From GCA-2747515 sp964427825 (lineage in GTDB: Bacteria; Patescibacteriota; Minisyncoccia; Moranbacterales; GCA-2747515), in assembly GCA_964427825.1 (NCBI GenBank), contig CAYRUU010000025.1, forward strand, positions 1-14,400: 14,400 bases of DNA, read 5' to 3'. Each line of letters starts with the position of its first letter. The stretch's first letter is position 1. Positions 1 through 7,982 of the stretch are shown here, piece after piece. The notes beneath the pieces are model-generated. The model was not told the DNA's origin, did no database searches, and worked only from the letters and a program-made list of their open reading frames with translations. Made by a program: the position numbers and the translations under genes.

Positions 1-122
1 CCGCCAAGCACCACAATGTAGTCGGGGCTTTCGTGGTCCACCACAACACCCGGACACGCCATCATGCCTTCCCAATAGTCTTGTACACCCTCATGGCTGC
101 CCAATACCGGTAAAATTTTCAT
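1..122 (-). CDS. 5' end of an unidentified protein (partial)
   Basis: The frame opens at an ATG (complement of 120-122) and runs off the left edge, giving 40 codons that begin MKILPVLGSHEGVQDYW and end with SPDYIVVLGG. The start is supported by a good Shine-Dalgarno sequence, AGGAGAG, 6 nt upstream of the ATG on the minus strand. The 'PDYIVVLGG' ending resembles the strand and glycine turn before the GGDGT motif of NAD kinase / diacylglycerol kinase folds, but the diagnostic residues lie outside the window, so I assign no function. A TGTACA-17-TATCTT pair upstream could be its promoter, but the match is moderate. Confidence 0.7.
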   Translation of the reverse strand, partial: MKILPVLGSHEGVQDYWEGMMACPGVVVDHESPDYIVVLG

Positions 123-230
123 AGTATTCTCTCCTGCATGTTATGCTGTTAAGATACATGTTTTCTCCCGATGTGTACACTCTATTAAGTAATCAGAATC
201 TTTAAGCACATTAAATGAAAATACTACGGT

Positions 231-270
231 CAAAAATAAGTGCCACAACTTATAAATAAAAGTTGTGGCA
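231..270 (-). terminator. Rho-independent terminator of the 50-aa protein gene
   Basis: A perfect 11-bp stem, TGCCACAACTT (241-251) paired with AAGTTGTGGCA (260-270), has an 8-nt AT loop. Read on the minus strand it is followed by the T-rich tail TTATTTTTG (239-231). It starts 13 nt beyond the stop codon of the 283-435 gene, which fixes its direction. Confidence 0.8.
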
Positions 271-282
271 TTGTAGATTTAG

Positions 283-435
283 CTAGAATTTCCTGCGCGT
301 GGGCACCTTTTTTTGTGGAATATTACGCTGATTGATTTTGCTGTCCTGTTTTGGAAAATATCCCCCAGATCTATCTTGCGGCTTCTTATGTCCGCTTGCC
401 TTAGGCTGTTGTTTCTTCTTAAGCTTATTTGACAT
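283..435 (-). CDS. Small basic hypothetical protein (50 aa)
   Basis: The frame stays open upstream to about 495, but I place the start at the ATG at 433-435 because a consensus GGAGG lies 6 nt upstream of it. The product is 50 residues, begins MSNKLKKKQQPKASGHKKPQ and ends VPTRRKF. It is very rich in Lys, Arg, Gln, Asn and Pro, has no cysteine and no hydrophobic segment, and so looks unstructured and strongly cationic. Such composition fits a nucleic-acid- or ribosome-associated protein, but no family is recognisable. It forms a single-gene unit: strong ribosome site, stop codon, then a terminator 13 nt later. A possible promoter on the minus strand is TTGATT-17-TAATAA within about 515-548, a weak match. 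Confidence 0.6.
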   Translation of the reverse strand: MSNKLKKKQQPKASGHKKPQDRSGGYFPKQDSKINQRNIPQKKVPTRRKF

Positions 436-591
436 GCTTTGCCTCCATTGTGCAGAAAATTGATATAAAGGCTTCTCAAAAAAACTTACCACCACAGAAG
501 TATATGGTTTTTAAGAAACCAGGTTATTACAGATAATACTAAAAAAAATCAAGTACTTGCATTAGAAGAGCATAGTTTATACATTGTACAG

Positions 592-1472
592 TCAACATCC
601 ACAGGTGACACTTTCCAACCTTTCTCGAGGTGTCAGACCACCTAATGTAAGATGGATTCTTTCTGTATTGTAATACTCCAGCCAGTGTATGGGCGAAGCC
701 CATACACGATAAGGATTATGATAATATTCCTCATCAATCGTTCTATGCACTCTTTCAACCTGTGCATTCCACCAAGGAGATTTCTTTGGAATTAAAGTAC
801 TGTGGCATATTTTGTTTCTCACAATACTGATGAAATACACCACGATATTCACTACCATTGTCTGTTTGTATGGAGATCATAGCAAAACCAAAATATCTTT
901 GTGCTTTTTGTAATGCTGTAATAGCATTTTTACTTTCTTTGGTATCAAAAACTGTAAAATGATAGAGTTCCGTGAACGGATCAAATACGCTGAATTGATA
1001 TTTTCTCTTACCATCCTCGTAGACATATTTTACATCGCATTGGACACCCTCTCCCTGATGTGTAACGCGCAATTTGTGTTTCATTGGTGCAAACCATGGG
1101 CTTTTCTTTTGCGGTGTTCTGATCAGTCCTTTTACTTTGTAAAATCGATAAATGATGGTTGTAGAAATCTGAATATGATGACGCTTATCCAAATACATCT
1201 GCATTTTGAGTGGACCGCAATTGGTCTTTAACTTCACTTCTTCTACGATCTTTTTTATCGTAGGGGTCATTTTTGTATTGGGATGTTCTTTAGGTGGTAC
1301 ATACGTGCCACCTCCTCTAAAAATCATGTTTTCTCCATTTGTAATATGTTTTGCGTGGAATGTGAAACAAACCACACACTTCCTTCACTGTTCGTTGATC
1401 ACAATCCACAGCACGATACCATCGTATTCTTTCATCTTTGGGATATGCATCAGTTCGTCTTTTCATACGCAT
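592..1472 (-). pseudogene. IS481/IS3-like DDE transposase, two frameshifts
   Basis: Three consecutive frames together spell one transposase. Frame 1 (1472-1317) encodes an N-terminal helix-turn-helix of 51 residues starting MRMKRRTDAYPKDERIRWYR and ending KTYYKWRKHDF, then TAG. Frame 2, from about 1318, gives RGGGTYVPPKEHPN and the first part of the rve core, with Asp in 'QCDVKYVYED' and Asp in 'QTDNGSEYRG'. Frame 3, from about 800 to 592, gives the end of the core with the catalytic Glu in 'WWNAQVERVHRTIDEE' and the C-terminal 'YYNTERIHLTLGGLTPRERL'. Both joins need a +1 shift: the first at a run of five T (one T too many), the second between the second Asp and the Glu. All three DDE residues survive. 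An intact form would be about 290 aa. Two independent indels make decay more likely than programmed recoding. Confidence 0.85.
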
Positions 1473-1491
1473 TGATCTACTAGTTAACAAC

Positions 1492-1523
1492 TGTCACCTC
1501 TAGCTTATCAGAGTGTCACCTCT
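1492..1523. repeat. 22-bp-spaced repeat of the IS end core
   Basis: TGTCACCTCT occurs twice, at 1492-1501 and 1514-1523, 22 bp apart (two helical turns), inside the right end of the IS. The outer copy belongs to the terminal inverted repeat. The inner copy is probably a second transposase-binding site, since duplicated subterminal sites are common in IS ends. Confidence 0.5.
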
Positions 1524-1600
1524 TAATGTTAACTGGACACATTGTTGATTTATTCATGCTATACTCTTTAGTACAGTATTATATGTAAAAATCAACCGCG

Positions 1601-2390
1601 TTGTCCCCACTTCCATAGCATAACGTTGTATACTATGCGTGTGACGCATAACTTGTAAGCAACGCTGCTATGCACAAAAACACGAAACTGCCCCCTACTC
1701 TACGTAGGGAGGTCTACTCGCTATGGATGCAAGGAAGATCACACCGCTGGCTTGCCGATGAGTACCATGTGGACAAAAGAGTGATTGGGCGTATCATTGT
1801 ACGTGGACGGTACAGAGACTTTTCCGTGCATGACAGTACAAATCATCGGTATCACACAATAGGGTGCGGACTCAAAAAACTTATGAAAACGGAAGAAAAG
1901 ATCAAAAAACGTATAGAACGATTAGACATAAAAAGATATGAGAAAGCGTACCCCGGAGAAATGGTGCATGCGGATACAAAATTGTTACCGCGTATCAAAG
2001 GAGAAACAAAAAAAGATCACAGAGAACGTCTCTATGTGGTAATTGATAAATGGACCGTATGCCATGTAATATCAAAGAGTGGTATACGGACAGAGGTACA
2101 GAATGGAAGGGTGTTGACACACATGCATTTGTGTAGTGGTTGCAAAGAACAAAACATTACACAATACTATACAAAGCCACGTACACCGCAAACAAACAGT
2201 AAGGCGGAAAGGGTAATCAGAACGTTAATGGAACAGTGGCACAGAACAACACGTTTTCTATCAAAACGTGATCGTCGTTTCTCCCTCTATGCGTTTGTGG
2301 ACTACTACAATCATGTAAGAAAGCATGGTAGTATACAATCAACACCATAGAACGACTCTTACGCTTTACAAAGGTCGAAGGTGGGGACAA
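1601..2390 (+). mobile_element. Second decayed insertion sequence, IS481-like
   Basis: The ends are TTGTCCCCAC at 1601-1610 and its exact complement GTGGGGACAA at 2381-2390. Inward similarity continues loosely (TTCCA versus CTTCG). No target duplication is visible. Between the left end and the transposase start there is a direct repeat (GCATAACGTTG near 1618, GCATAACTTG near 1646) and a hairpin TATGCGT-GTG-ACGCATA (1634-1650), both plausible transposase or expression-control sites. The element is only about 790 bp, short for the family, because the transposase has lost internal sequence. Its ends and transposase differ from those of the neighbouring IS, so these are two separate insertions. 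Confidence 0.75.
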
Positions 2391-2397
2391 TGGGTGA
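1670..2397 (+). pseudogene. IS481-like transposase with internal deletion and frameshifts
   Basis: An uninterrupted frame of 226 codons (1670-2350) starts MHKNTKLPPTLRREVYSLWM. Residues 1-50 form a helix-turn-helix resembling IS481 transposases, and the first catalytic Asp is in 'GEMVHADTKLLP' (D102). After 'LYVVIDKW' (121-128) the sequence jumps early to the region of the second Asp. That Asp is readable only in another frame (2078-2131) as 'YTDRGTEWKGVDTHAF', followed there by TAG. The frame then returns to 'CKEQNITQYYTKPRTPQTNS' and the catalytic Glu in 'KAERVIRT' (E180). About 25-30 residues normally lying between these motifs are missing. The C-terminus is also shifted: 'GSIQSTP' is followed by a stop, while the next frame continues 'IERLLRFTKVEGGDNG' to TGA at 2397, just past the inverted repeat. 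With the second Asp out of frame, the 226-residue product cannot be an active transposase. Confidence 0.8.
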
Positions 2398-2435
2398 TGT
2401 GTTTATAGATTTATAGCCTCTATTTCAAAATATTC

Positions 2436-3623
2436 ATGCGCTCTTTTTTGCCTTTTTATTTATACAAATTCTTGTTCGGATCGCGGATGATTACTCTGAT
2501 TACTTTTTTTATTTTCTTCAGCGAACGAGGATTTGACTATGCAGCAATATCGGTAGCATACGCAATATTATTCATTGTTCAAACATTCACAGAAATACCA
2601 ACAGGTATAATTGCAGACGTTTATGGAAGAAAATTTTCCACTTTAATCGGTCTCTGTGGGGAAATCATCATTCTAATTGGCTTACTTTTAAGCAACTCCG
2701 TTATTGCTGTATATATTTTTTTTGCTTTATGGGGAATATGCAGAACACTTGTATCTGGAGCGGACGATGCATGGGCTTTAGAAAATCATGATCATCTTAC
2801 TGAAACGGCAATCAAAAAATATTACACAAGCTCTGCCGTTTTCTACAACATTGGCATGGTATTTGCAGGACTTTTGTCCACAGTACTACTATTAAAAACT
2901 GATCATATTTATGTATGGATTGCACGAATCGCCTTAACAGTCCTCAGTGTAATCATCTTAATGTTTATAGCAGAAAAAACACCTACCAAAAAAAGAATTT
3001 TTTCAGCACCAAGCTTGCGACACATCGTTTCGGAAGGATTTCGTACTCTGCGACAGAACACTTCACTCACCTCACTGATGCTTGCGGAGTTTTTTATTGT
3101 CATAAGTATTTTTCTTGCCGGCTTTTCGACAACACAGGATTATCTCAAATCCTCTGATGTGTCTATAGAATATTGGGGTATTTTTTTCGCGATAGTATAT
3201 GCGCTTAATAGCATCGCTCCGATCATCGGATTAGAAATAAACAAAAAATTTACCCATCGCATGCATTACCTTATCATTGTAATTTTCTTGCAAGCACTAC
3301 TCTTCATTGCCGCAGGAATATTGATTCATCCCTATTTTGCCATTATATTCCTTATAGTTAATGGTCTGTTAGAGGATCTTTTTAATCCTATCAATTCCGC
3401 ACTGATTCAAAATGAGATTCCCGGCAGAATACGCGCTACACTTACATCATTTCACTCAACAATACTGGGTATAAGTTATGCAATTGGTATATTTTTTGGC
3501 GGTATGATCACAAGTGTTTACGGTGCACAATACTCTTTTCTATGTGCTGCTCTGTTTCTTTGTCCCGCGCTTATTATTTACATAGGTAAGCTATATAGCA
3601 ACCCATATCTCAAGAAAAAATAA
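2436..3623 (+). CDS. MFS family efflux-type transporter
   Basis: This 395-residue inner-membrane protein is almost entirely hydrophobic helices, consistent with about twelve membrane segments and the usual MFS length. The signature cytoplasmic loop after the second helix is present as 'EIPTGIIADVYGRK' (residues 53-66), the MFS motif A (G-x-x-x-D-x-x-G-R-K). A basic central loop (around 'AEKTPTKKRIF', 179-189) separates the two halves. The EIPTG form is frequent in drug and small-molecule exporters, but the substrate cannot be read from sequence. The ATG at 2436 has no visible Shine-Dalgarno, and an in-frame TAG lies about ten codons upstream, so no much longer N-terminus is possible. The gene starts only 45 bp after the end of the decayed IS, which may have replaced its promoter. 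Base composition is markedly AT-richer than infB and the genes to its right, a possible sign of transfer. Confidence 0.88.
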   Translation: MRSFLPFYLYKFLFGSRMITLITFFIFFSERGFDYAAISVAYAILFIVQTFTEIPTGIIADVYGRKFSTLIGLCGEIIILIGLLLSNSVIAVYIFFALWGICRTLVSGADDAWALENHDHLTETAIKKYYTSSAVFYNIGMVFAGLLSTVLLLKTDHIYVWIARIALTVLSVIILMFIAEKTPTKKRIFSAPSLRHIVSEGFRTLRQNTSLTSLMLAEFFIVISIFLAGFSTTQDYLKSSDVSIEYWGIFFAIVYALNSIAPIIGLEINKKFTHRMHYLIIVIFLQALLFIAAGILIHPYFAIIFLIVNGLLEDLFNPINSALIQNEIPGRIRATLTSFHSTILGISYAIGIFFGGMITSVYGAQYSFLCAALFLCPALIIYIGKLYSNPYLKKK

Positions 3624-3660
3624 TACACCAAAAGTTTTGCGAAACTTTTGGTGTATTATT
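3619..3660. terminator. Bidirectional terminator between MFS and GH18 genes
   Basis: A perfect 19-bp inverted repeat, 3619-3637 with 3642-3660, encloses a TGCG tetraloop. It is followed by T5C on the plus strand (3661 onward) and by T-rich sequence on the minus strand (complement of 3613-3618). The left arm includes the TAA of the transporter gene (3621-3623). It serves the plus-strand transporter directly, and it lies 50-90 nt beyond the minus-strand GH18 stop, so it can end both convergent transcripts. Confidence 0.93.
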
Positions 3661-3710
3661 TTTTTCTTGGATATTTTTTTCATATTTCATTCGCATCACA
3701 ATACTGTCCT

Positions 3711-5297
3711 TTATTTTTCCTGCTTATTTCCAAGGATCTCATTGATTTGTGACTGGGTCAATGGTATCCACGGTGAGTTATCTGGATTAGCAGCAGATGC
3801 AGCCGGGCTCTCTCCCTGATTCCACCACTTTGCCTGAAAAGGACTACCCTCAAACAGTACACGATCGCCTCCATCATAAATCACCCCTCCCGCCCACGTC
3901 GGATATGTTCCATCCGGCAATTTTAGCTGCTCAATCGGTTTTTCCCCAGGCAAGACAGGACCAACAAGACGCCATGGCGTTTCCCACGCTTGCAGCACCG
4001 GATGATCCGGCAGATCGTTCTTTGTCCACCATTTTGCCTCATAGACATTGCCATGCCACACGACTTTTACACCCTTTGGATATGCGCCTGTCGGTTTCCA
4101 AATTTGGTAAGGACTGCTTTGCGGATCATCTTCAATCACAACATTACTCTCCGGATCAGAAGCCGTACGGATACCAGCGCTCTGCTCAAAACTCCCATCA
4201 AAACCAACATGCAGCGCCTGTGCGAAACTAAAAGCCGCGTCCTTGACTCCACTACACGAATCAGACACTACTTTAACATCAACATAGTTTTCTCCGCATG
4301 GAGTGTCTCTATTAGCTGACCACATTGACATCCGCCCCATCTTGCGACTCATGGCAAATGCATTGATCGCTTTAGCATCCTCTACGGTAAAAACCTCATC
4401 GGCAATATCATTTTGTCCAATCATCGGTGTTGCGCCGATTTTTGTCCATAGAGATGCATCGCTTAAGTGAATACCAGCCTGTGCATACAAAATTTTTAAT
4501 TGCCGATGCGTTTCCATAAGTGCCTCTAGTGAAGAATCCACCATTGACTTCCCTTGACGACTCTCCCCGTAATCCATCGTCATGACATTAATGCCAGCAA
4601 TATCAACGCCACGAAGCAGCATGTGCGCCACAAAATTTACACCCTCTTGCGTCAAGCCCTGCGGCGACACGGGCACCGTAAGCCATACGGCTAAATTTTT
4701 TTCTTTATCCTGATAATCTTTTTGTAATCGTGCAATAGTCACTGCGCGACGCTCTATGGACTCAATGTCGCGCAAGGCCTGCCCTTCAATATCCAGATCA
4801 ATGGTATCCAGATCATAGCGTGTAATGACAGCGTTGTAGGCACTATACAACTGATCGTTATCCTTACAACTGACAGAAAGCTCTGTATTGATGGCGCCAC
4901 CAAAAGATACGGCAATTTTACCTCCTTGCTGCCGCAGCCGAGCGATACGTCTGTCCAGATCCAAATCAATAGACGCCTCATCCATCGTTGTATCACTACC
5001 CCACGATGGAACGCAGGACTCCTTGGCGGATGACACGATAAAAGAGAGAATCACGTCTTTTGTTGATGTTGCGCCAAGTTGCTCAAAGCTATAGCGTGGC
5101 ACAGACACAACATCAGCATATGCGGCAAACCATGGATCATGAGCTTCCTCATGCACCTCTTCCACTATGTGTTTTTGCTGAACATATTCTCTCCCCACAT
5201 AACCCACACCAATAATGAATGCAAATGCCACAACAACTCTGACCAAAGAGAGTTTTTTTGTTCCACATGTGGTTGCTTTTGCCGCTGTAGTATTCAT
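3711..5297 (-). CDS. Membrane-anchored GH18 chitinase-like enzyme with two chitin-binding modules
   Basis: The product is 528 residues. Residues 17-35 form one hydrophobic segment preceded by Lys and Arg, a signal anchor that would place the rest outside the membrane. The GH18 barrel spans about 55-375. It has the strand-3 motif SFGG (131-134), the catalytic DxxDxDxE motif as DTIDLDIE (164-171, proton donor E171), MTMDYG (239-244) and the closing tryptophan in 'MSMWSANRD' (W326). Two C-terminal modules of about 50 residues follow, each with an AKWW core (421-424 and 489-492), matching carbohydrate-binding families 5/12. GH18 enzymes cut beta-1,4 GlcNAc linkages, so chitin, chitooligosaccharides or another GlcNAc polymer are likely substrates; peptidoglycan-like material is possible. 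The gene lies 135 bp downstream of the GT2 synthase on the same strand and probably shares its transcript. A weak AGAG precedes the ATG. Confidence 0.9.
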   Translation of the reverse strand: MNTTAAKATTCGTKKLSLVRVVVAFAFIIGVGYVGREYVQQKHIVEEVHEEAHDPWFAAYADVVSVPRYSFEQLGATSTKDVILSFIVSSAKESCVPSWGSDTTMDEASIDLDLDRRIARLRQQGGKIAVSFGGAINTELSVSCKDNDQLYSAYNAVITRYDLDTIDLDIEGQALRDIESIERRAVTIARLQKDYQDKEKNLAVWLTVPVSPQGLTQEGVNFVAHMLLRGVDIAGINVMTMDYGESRQGKSMVDSSLEALMETHRQLKILYAQAGIHLSDASLWTKIGATPMIGQNDIADEVFTVEDAKAINAFAMSRKMGRMSMWSANRDTPCGENYVDVKVVSDSCSGVKDAAFSFAQALHVGFDGSFEQSAGIRTASDPESNVVIEDDPQSSPYQIWKPTGAYPKGVKVVWHGNVYEAKWWTKNDLPDHPVLQAWETPWRLVGPVLPGEKPIEQLKLPDGTYPTWAGGVIYDGGDRVLFEGSPFQAKWWNQGESPAASAANPDNSPWIPLTQSQINEILGNKQEK

Positions 5298-5432
5298 AGA
5301 TCTCTACATTAATGTCAATGATTTATCCCTCATCCATCGCAAACGTACATCGGGTGAAGATGTGTGATACGACGCATGCCAGTGGTATTCACTGTTGCGG
5401 AGTACCTCTCCATCCTGCACCCATTTTTGTGA

Positions 5433-7586
5433 TTAAACATTTTTTTGATCTTTTTTTATAACACGCTCCACATAAAAAAGATCAATAAATCCCAGCCAAA
5501 AATCAATAAGCATATTCCCTATGCCAATGTACGACACTGTTGCCCACGAAGCTGAAAAGGCATTAAAACCTGCAAATAGTGCATTGCCCCAGTTCTCTCC
5601 TTGAATATTACGCCATAGCGTAAAAAGAGAGAATCCAATAATGAGCAACGGCGAAAGAACATATGGTAATGCGGCGGATGTCCTATCTTTGACTTTTGGC
5701 GTACGTGCAAAAGGTGTCTTTTTTGCTGTAAGTGCTTGCTCAAGAGACTTGAGTGTGCCTGCAATATTTACCGGCAAAAGAATGAGATTAAAACCGTAAA
5801 TTCTCACAATATCGGAATAGCGATAGCGACAATATCGCAGATCCATTGCCATGGAGATGAAATATGGTGCAGCTGCAAGGAGAATCAACGGGCTTAATAG
5901 CCGCCCATCATAAGGATATGCCAATAAAAAAATCAGACCGACATTTGACCATGCAATTGACGACATGTAATTCAGCCGGATAATGAATTCCACTTTGGAA
6001 AGCGGATTATTTTGGTTCTTTCTTTGACATACCAATCTCCACAGCTTGGGTAGGATCAGCAACCCGCCATTAGCCCATCGGCGACGTTGAATAATCAGCG
6101 ACCCAAAATCAGGAGGTGTTGCACTATAGCTTAAGCGCTCGGGATAATTGACCAATCGCCATCCGTGTAGCGCTAAGTCGATGCTTGACTCCGTATCTTC
6201 AATGACCGTCCGATCTTGCACATAGCGCTTGATTTCAATACCGCCCACCCATTCGTTTTCAACAATATCCTCAATCGCTTTTTTGCGAATGACAGCATTG
6301 GCACCGACCCAAAAGGTTGCATTATAATAACTCATCCCTTGATGAATAATGTGCTGCACATCCGTGGTAGCACCGGATAGTTTTTCAATACGTGTCGGTG
6401 CACCACGAAACGACGAGTACGGTGTTTGCGCTACAGCCACGTCGGCATGGTTCGGTTGCTGCAGAAAATATACCAAACGCAAACAATATTCTCGCAGCAA
6501 TATGGAATCCGCATCAAGAGTGAGTAAAAATTCACTATCAGGCACAATCAAATCAGCATCATTCTTTCTGGCAACAGGTGTTAAAAAGATGCCATCGGAA
6601 GATACATCTTTCTTATATTGCCCACCCATGAGTCCAATATAGGAATTGAGGTTCATTGCTTTATTCGGTTCGTGGGATAACGATGCATATTTCTTACGCT
6701 CAAAAACATCTATATCGGCACGAAACGTTCTCACAAGACGAAGATACAACTGCCGCATGCGATCATGGGACAATCGCTCACCTTTTCTGTGTGTATTGAG
6801 AAGTGTATTCCCCATTGTAAAGAAGCTCTGCGCGAGATCCTTGAGAACATACTCTGCAAAAAAGACATCTACATGGTCCTCCAAAACCTCTTTTTCCGCC
6901 GCATGTTCAAGCCATTCCGCAGCCCAAAGATAGTGCCGAGCAATCTCCCGCACAGCATTTGAAGACATTCGCCCCGTGCTACCTACTGCTGTAAATTGTT
7001 CAAAAGCCTCCTGAAAACGATCGTGCGGCTCTGATAAAAATGCCGCGACATCATCCTTAAGCTTCAGTGTCGCGTGAAGTTTTGGCAGGTCTTCCGGACG
7101 CGTTTTTTTGGCATCATCATCAACCAGAAGAACCACACGTAAAGAAGGTGCTTCTTGCAAAGCTGCTGACAACATTGTCTTTCTAATCACCTGCGTCTCT
7201 TCATTGTATGATGGAACCAACACCGTAACAGAAGATGTACTGTCTACAAAATGCTGATCCAGTCTTGCACGAGATACTCTCACATGCTTTGCAAAACGCT
7301 GCAACGCCCCCTGCCGCGTGATCAAATATACAAGAGCGGAAAATGTCAAAAATGTTACAACAATTAAATATCCCAGAGCTTCCATCGTAAACTGATAACT
7401 ACTCGGGCCATCAAAAAGTTGCCGAATAATCACAGAAACCACATACATCATCCAAAAGATCACCGTAAGCACTATGGAGACACGACTAAAAGCGATCATG
7501 CGACTTGATGGTTTTTCGTGCAAATATGACAGCGGTGTGATATGTTGTTCCGTGCCCCACTGTCTTTTATGAGAAAGGCGCGACAT
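5433..7586 (-). CDS. Processive GT2 glycan synthase (cellulose/chitin/hyaluronan synthase-like)
   Basis: The product is 717 residues counted from the ATG at 7584-7586. I chose this start because AAGGAGGAGGG lies 9 nt upstream; the frame is open to 7697, but only a TTG begins it there. Two N-terminal membrane helices (about 31-55 and 69-89) precede a cytoplasmic GT-A domain. It carries the processive-synthase motifs: 'VPSYNE' (about 124-129), first aspartates in 'VDDDAK' (156-158), DAD (358-360) as metal/UDP site, ED in 'IEDTES' (463-464) and QRRRW (500-504). About five further helices follow (539-693), with 'KTPFARTPK' in a loop as in cellulose synthase-like proteins. The spacing between the first Asp and DAD is about 200 residues, well above the roughly 70 usual in bacterial synthases, and a helical charged insert fills it. 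It would polymerise and export a beta-linked polysaccharide from a nucleotide sugar. The neighbouring GH18 suggests a GlcNAc-containing product, which is inference. Confidence 0.88.
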   Translation of the reverse strand: MSRLSHKRQWGTEQHITPLSYLHEKPSSRMIAFSRVSIVLTVIFWMMYVVSVIIRQLFDGPSSYQFTMEALGYLIVVTFLTFSALVYLITRQGALQRFAKHVRVSRARLDQHFVDSTSSVTVLVPSYNEETQVIRKTMLSAALQEAPSLRVVLLVDDDAKKTRPEDLPKLHATLKLKDDVAAFLSEPHDRFQEAFEQFTAVGSTGRMSSNAVREIARHYLWAAEWLEHAAEKEVLEDHVDVFFAEYVLKDLAQSFFTMGNTLLNTHRKGERLSHDRMRQLYLRLVRTFRADIDVFERKKYASLSHEPNKAMNLNSYIGLMGGQYKKDVSSDGIFLTPVARKNDADLIVPDSEFLLTLDADSILLREYCLRLVYFLQQPNHADVAVAQTPYSSFRGAPTRIEKLSGATTDVQHIIHQGMSYYNATFWVGANAVIRKKAIEDIVENEWVGGIEIKRYVQDRTVIEDTESSIDLALHGWRLVNYPERLSYSATPPDFGSLIIQRRRWANGGLLILPKLWRLVCQRKNQNNPLSKVEFIIRLNYMSSIAWSNVGLIFLLAYPYDGRLLSPLILLAAAPYFISMAMDLRYCRYRYSDIVRIYGFNLILLPVNIAGTLKSLEQALTAKKTPFARTPKVKDRTSAALPYVLSPLLIIGFSLFTLWRNIQGENWGNALFAGFNAFSASWATVSYIGIGNMLIDFWLGFIDLFYVERVIKKDQKNV

Positions 7587-7711
7587 CTTCACGTGCCCTC
7601 CTCCTTGCGATACATGTTTTTTCATAAAAAGACTCGGCATATTAATACATTGCAAAAAAAATACTAAACCGCAAACTACGCTTACATAGGATACCAATTT
7701 ATCATCAGAAT

Positions 7712-7740
7712 ACTATAGCACATATCGCAAAAAAGATCAA
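7712..7740 (-). promoter_or_regulatory. Promoter of the GT2-GH18 unit
   Basis: On the minus strand, -35 TTGATC (complement of 7735-7740), a 17-nt spacer and -10 TATAGT (complement of 7712-7717) with an extended TGC just upstream. Transcription would start near 7705, leaving a leader of about 118 nt before the GT2 ATG. The -10 context TGTGCTATAGT closely resembles that of the cysK leader promoter (TGTGCTATGAT). Confidence 0.55.
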
Positions 7741-7752
7741 TTTTTTGCGATA
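7723..7752. repeat. 12-bp inverted repeat overlapping the GT2 promoter
   Basis: TATCGCAAAAAA (7723-7734) pairs perfectly with TTTTTTGCGATA (7741-7752) around a GATCAA loop. It holds the TGA of the small frame ending at 7737 and the -35 box of the GT2 promoter. It could be a terminator for transcription arriving from the right, although no T-tract follows the stem, or an operator for GT2. Confidence 0.45.
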
Positions 7753-7961
7753 ACATACACATAGACATTGTTTTTCATATGACCCAAGTCTCGCAACGAA
7801 GAAGAATGCTGCCGTACAACATTATGAGATGTGGCGTATCCGATTTTACAAGGATCCTTTTGATCACTGAATTCCTGCGGAGGATGTCCCTCAATCCGCT
7901 GACGTATTTCCGTCATTTGTTCCGCATCCACATGCACCGGTATCGTCCATAATTCTTCCAC
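7737..7961 (-). CDS. Small hypothetical protein or 5'-truncated remnant
   Basis: A minus-strand frame is open from 7997 to TGA at 7737-7739. The stretch 'ELWTIPVHVDAEQMTEIRQR' and the ending 'KNNVYVYVIAKN' look protein-like, with alternating hydrophobic and charged residues. No good start exists. The frame's first codons fall in the tRNA terminator (TTG at 7997). GTG at 7961 and ATG at 7916 are alternatives, both with poor ribosome sites; I give the GTG. The tRNA terminator directly upstream leaves almost no room for a promoter. It may be a small gene served by read-through or what remains of a longer one. Family unknown. Confidence 0.35.
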   Translation of the reverse strand: MEELWTIPVHVDAEQMTEIRQRIEGHPPQEFSDQKDPCKIGYATSHNVVRQHSSSLRDLGHMKNNVYVYVIAKN

Positions 7962-7982
7962 AGCCTCATGACGAGAATATGC

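Larger units (their letters stand above)
585..1539 (-). mobile_element. Decayed insertion sequence, IS481/IS3-like (rve transposase)
   Basis: The element is bounded by imperfect terminal inverted repeats. The inner 24 nt of the left end (589-612) and the reverse complement of the right end (1512-1535) match at 20 of 24 positions and share the core AGGTGACACT. With the outer TGT the repeats reach 28 nt, 585-612 and 1512-1539. Flanking 'cat(t)' on both sides (582-585 and 1540-1543) could be a 3-4 bp target duplication, too short to be sure. The only gene inside is a minus-strand DDE transposase broken by two frameshifts, so the element is probably immobile unless supplied in trans. Its right boundary lies about 60 bp from the next element. 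Confidence 0.85.

Noticed and set aside
7587..7697. Longer N-terminus for the GT2 synthase from TTG at 7697.
   Set aside because: Only a TTG begins it, 8 nt or so after the predicted transcript start, whereas a strong GGAGGAGGG precedes the ATG at 7586.
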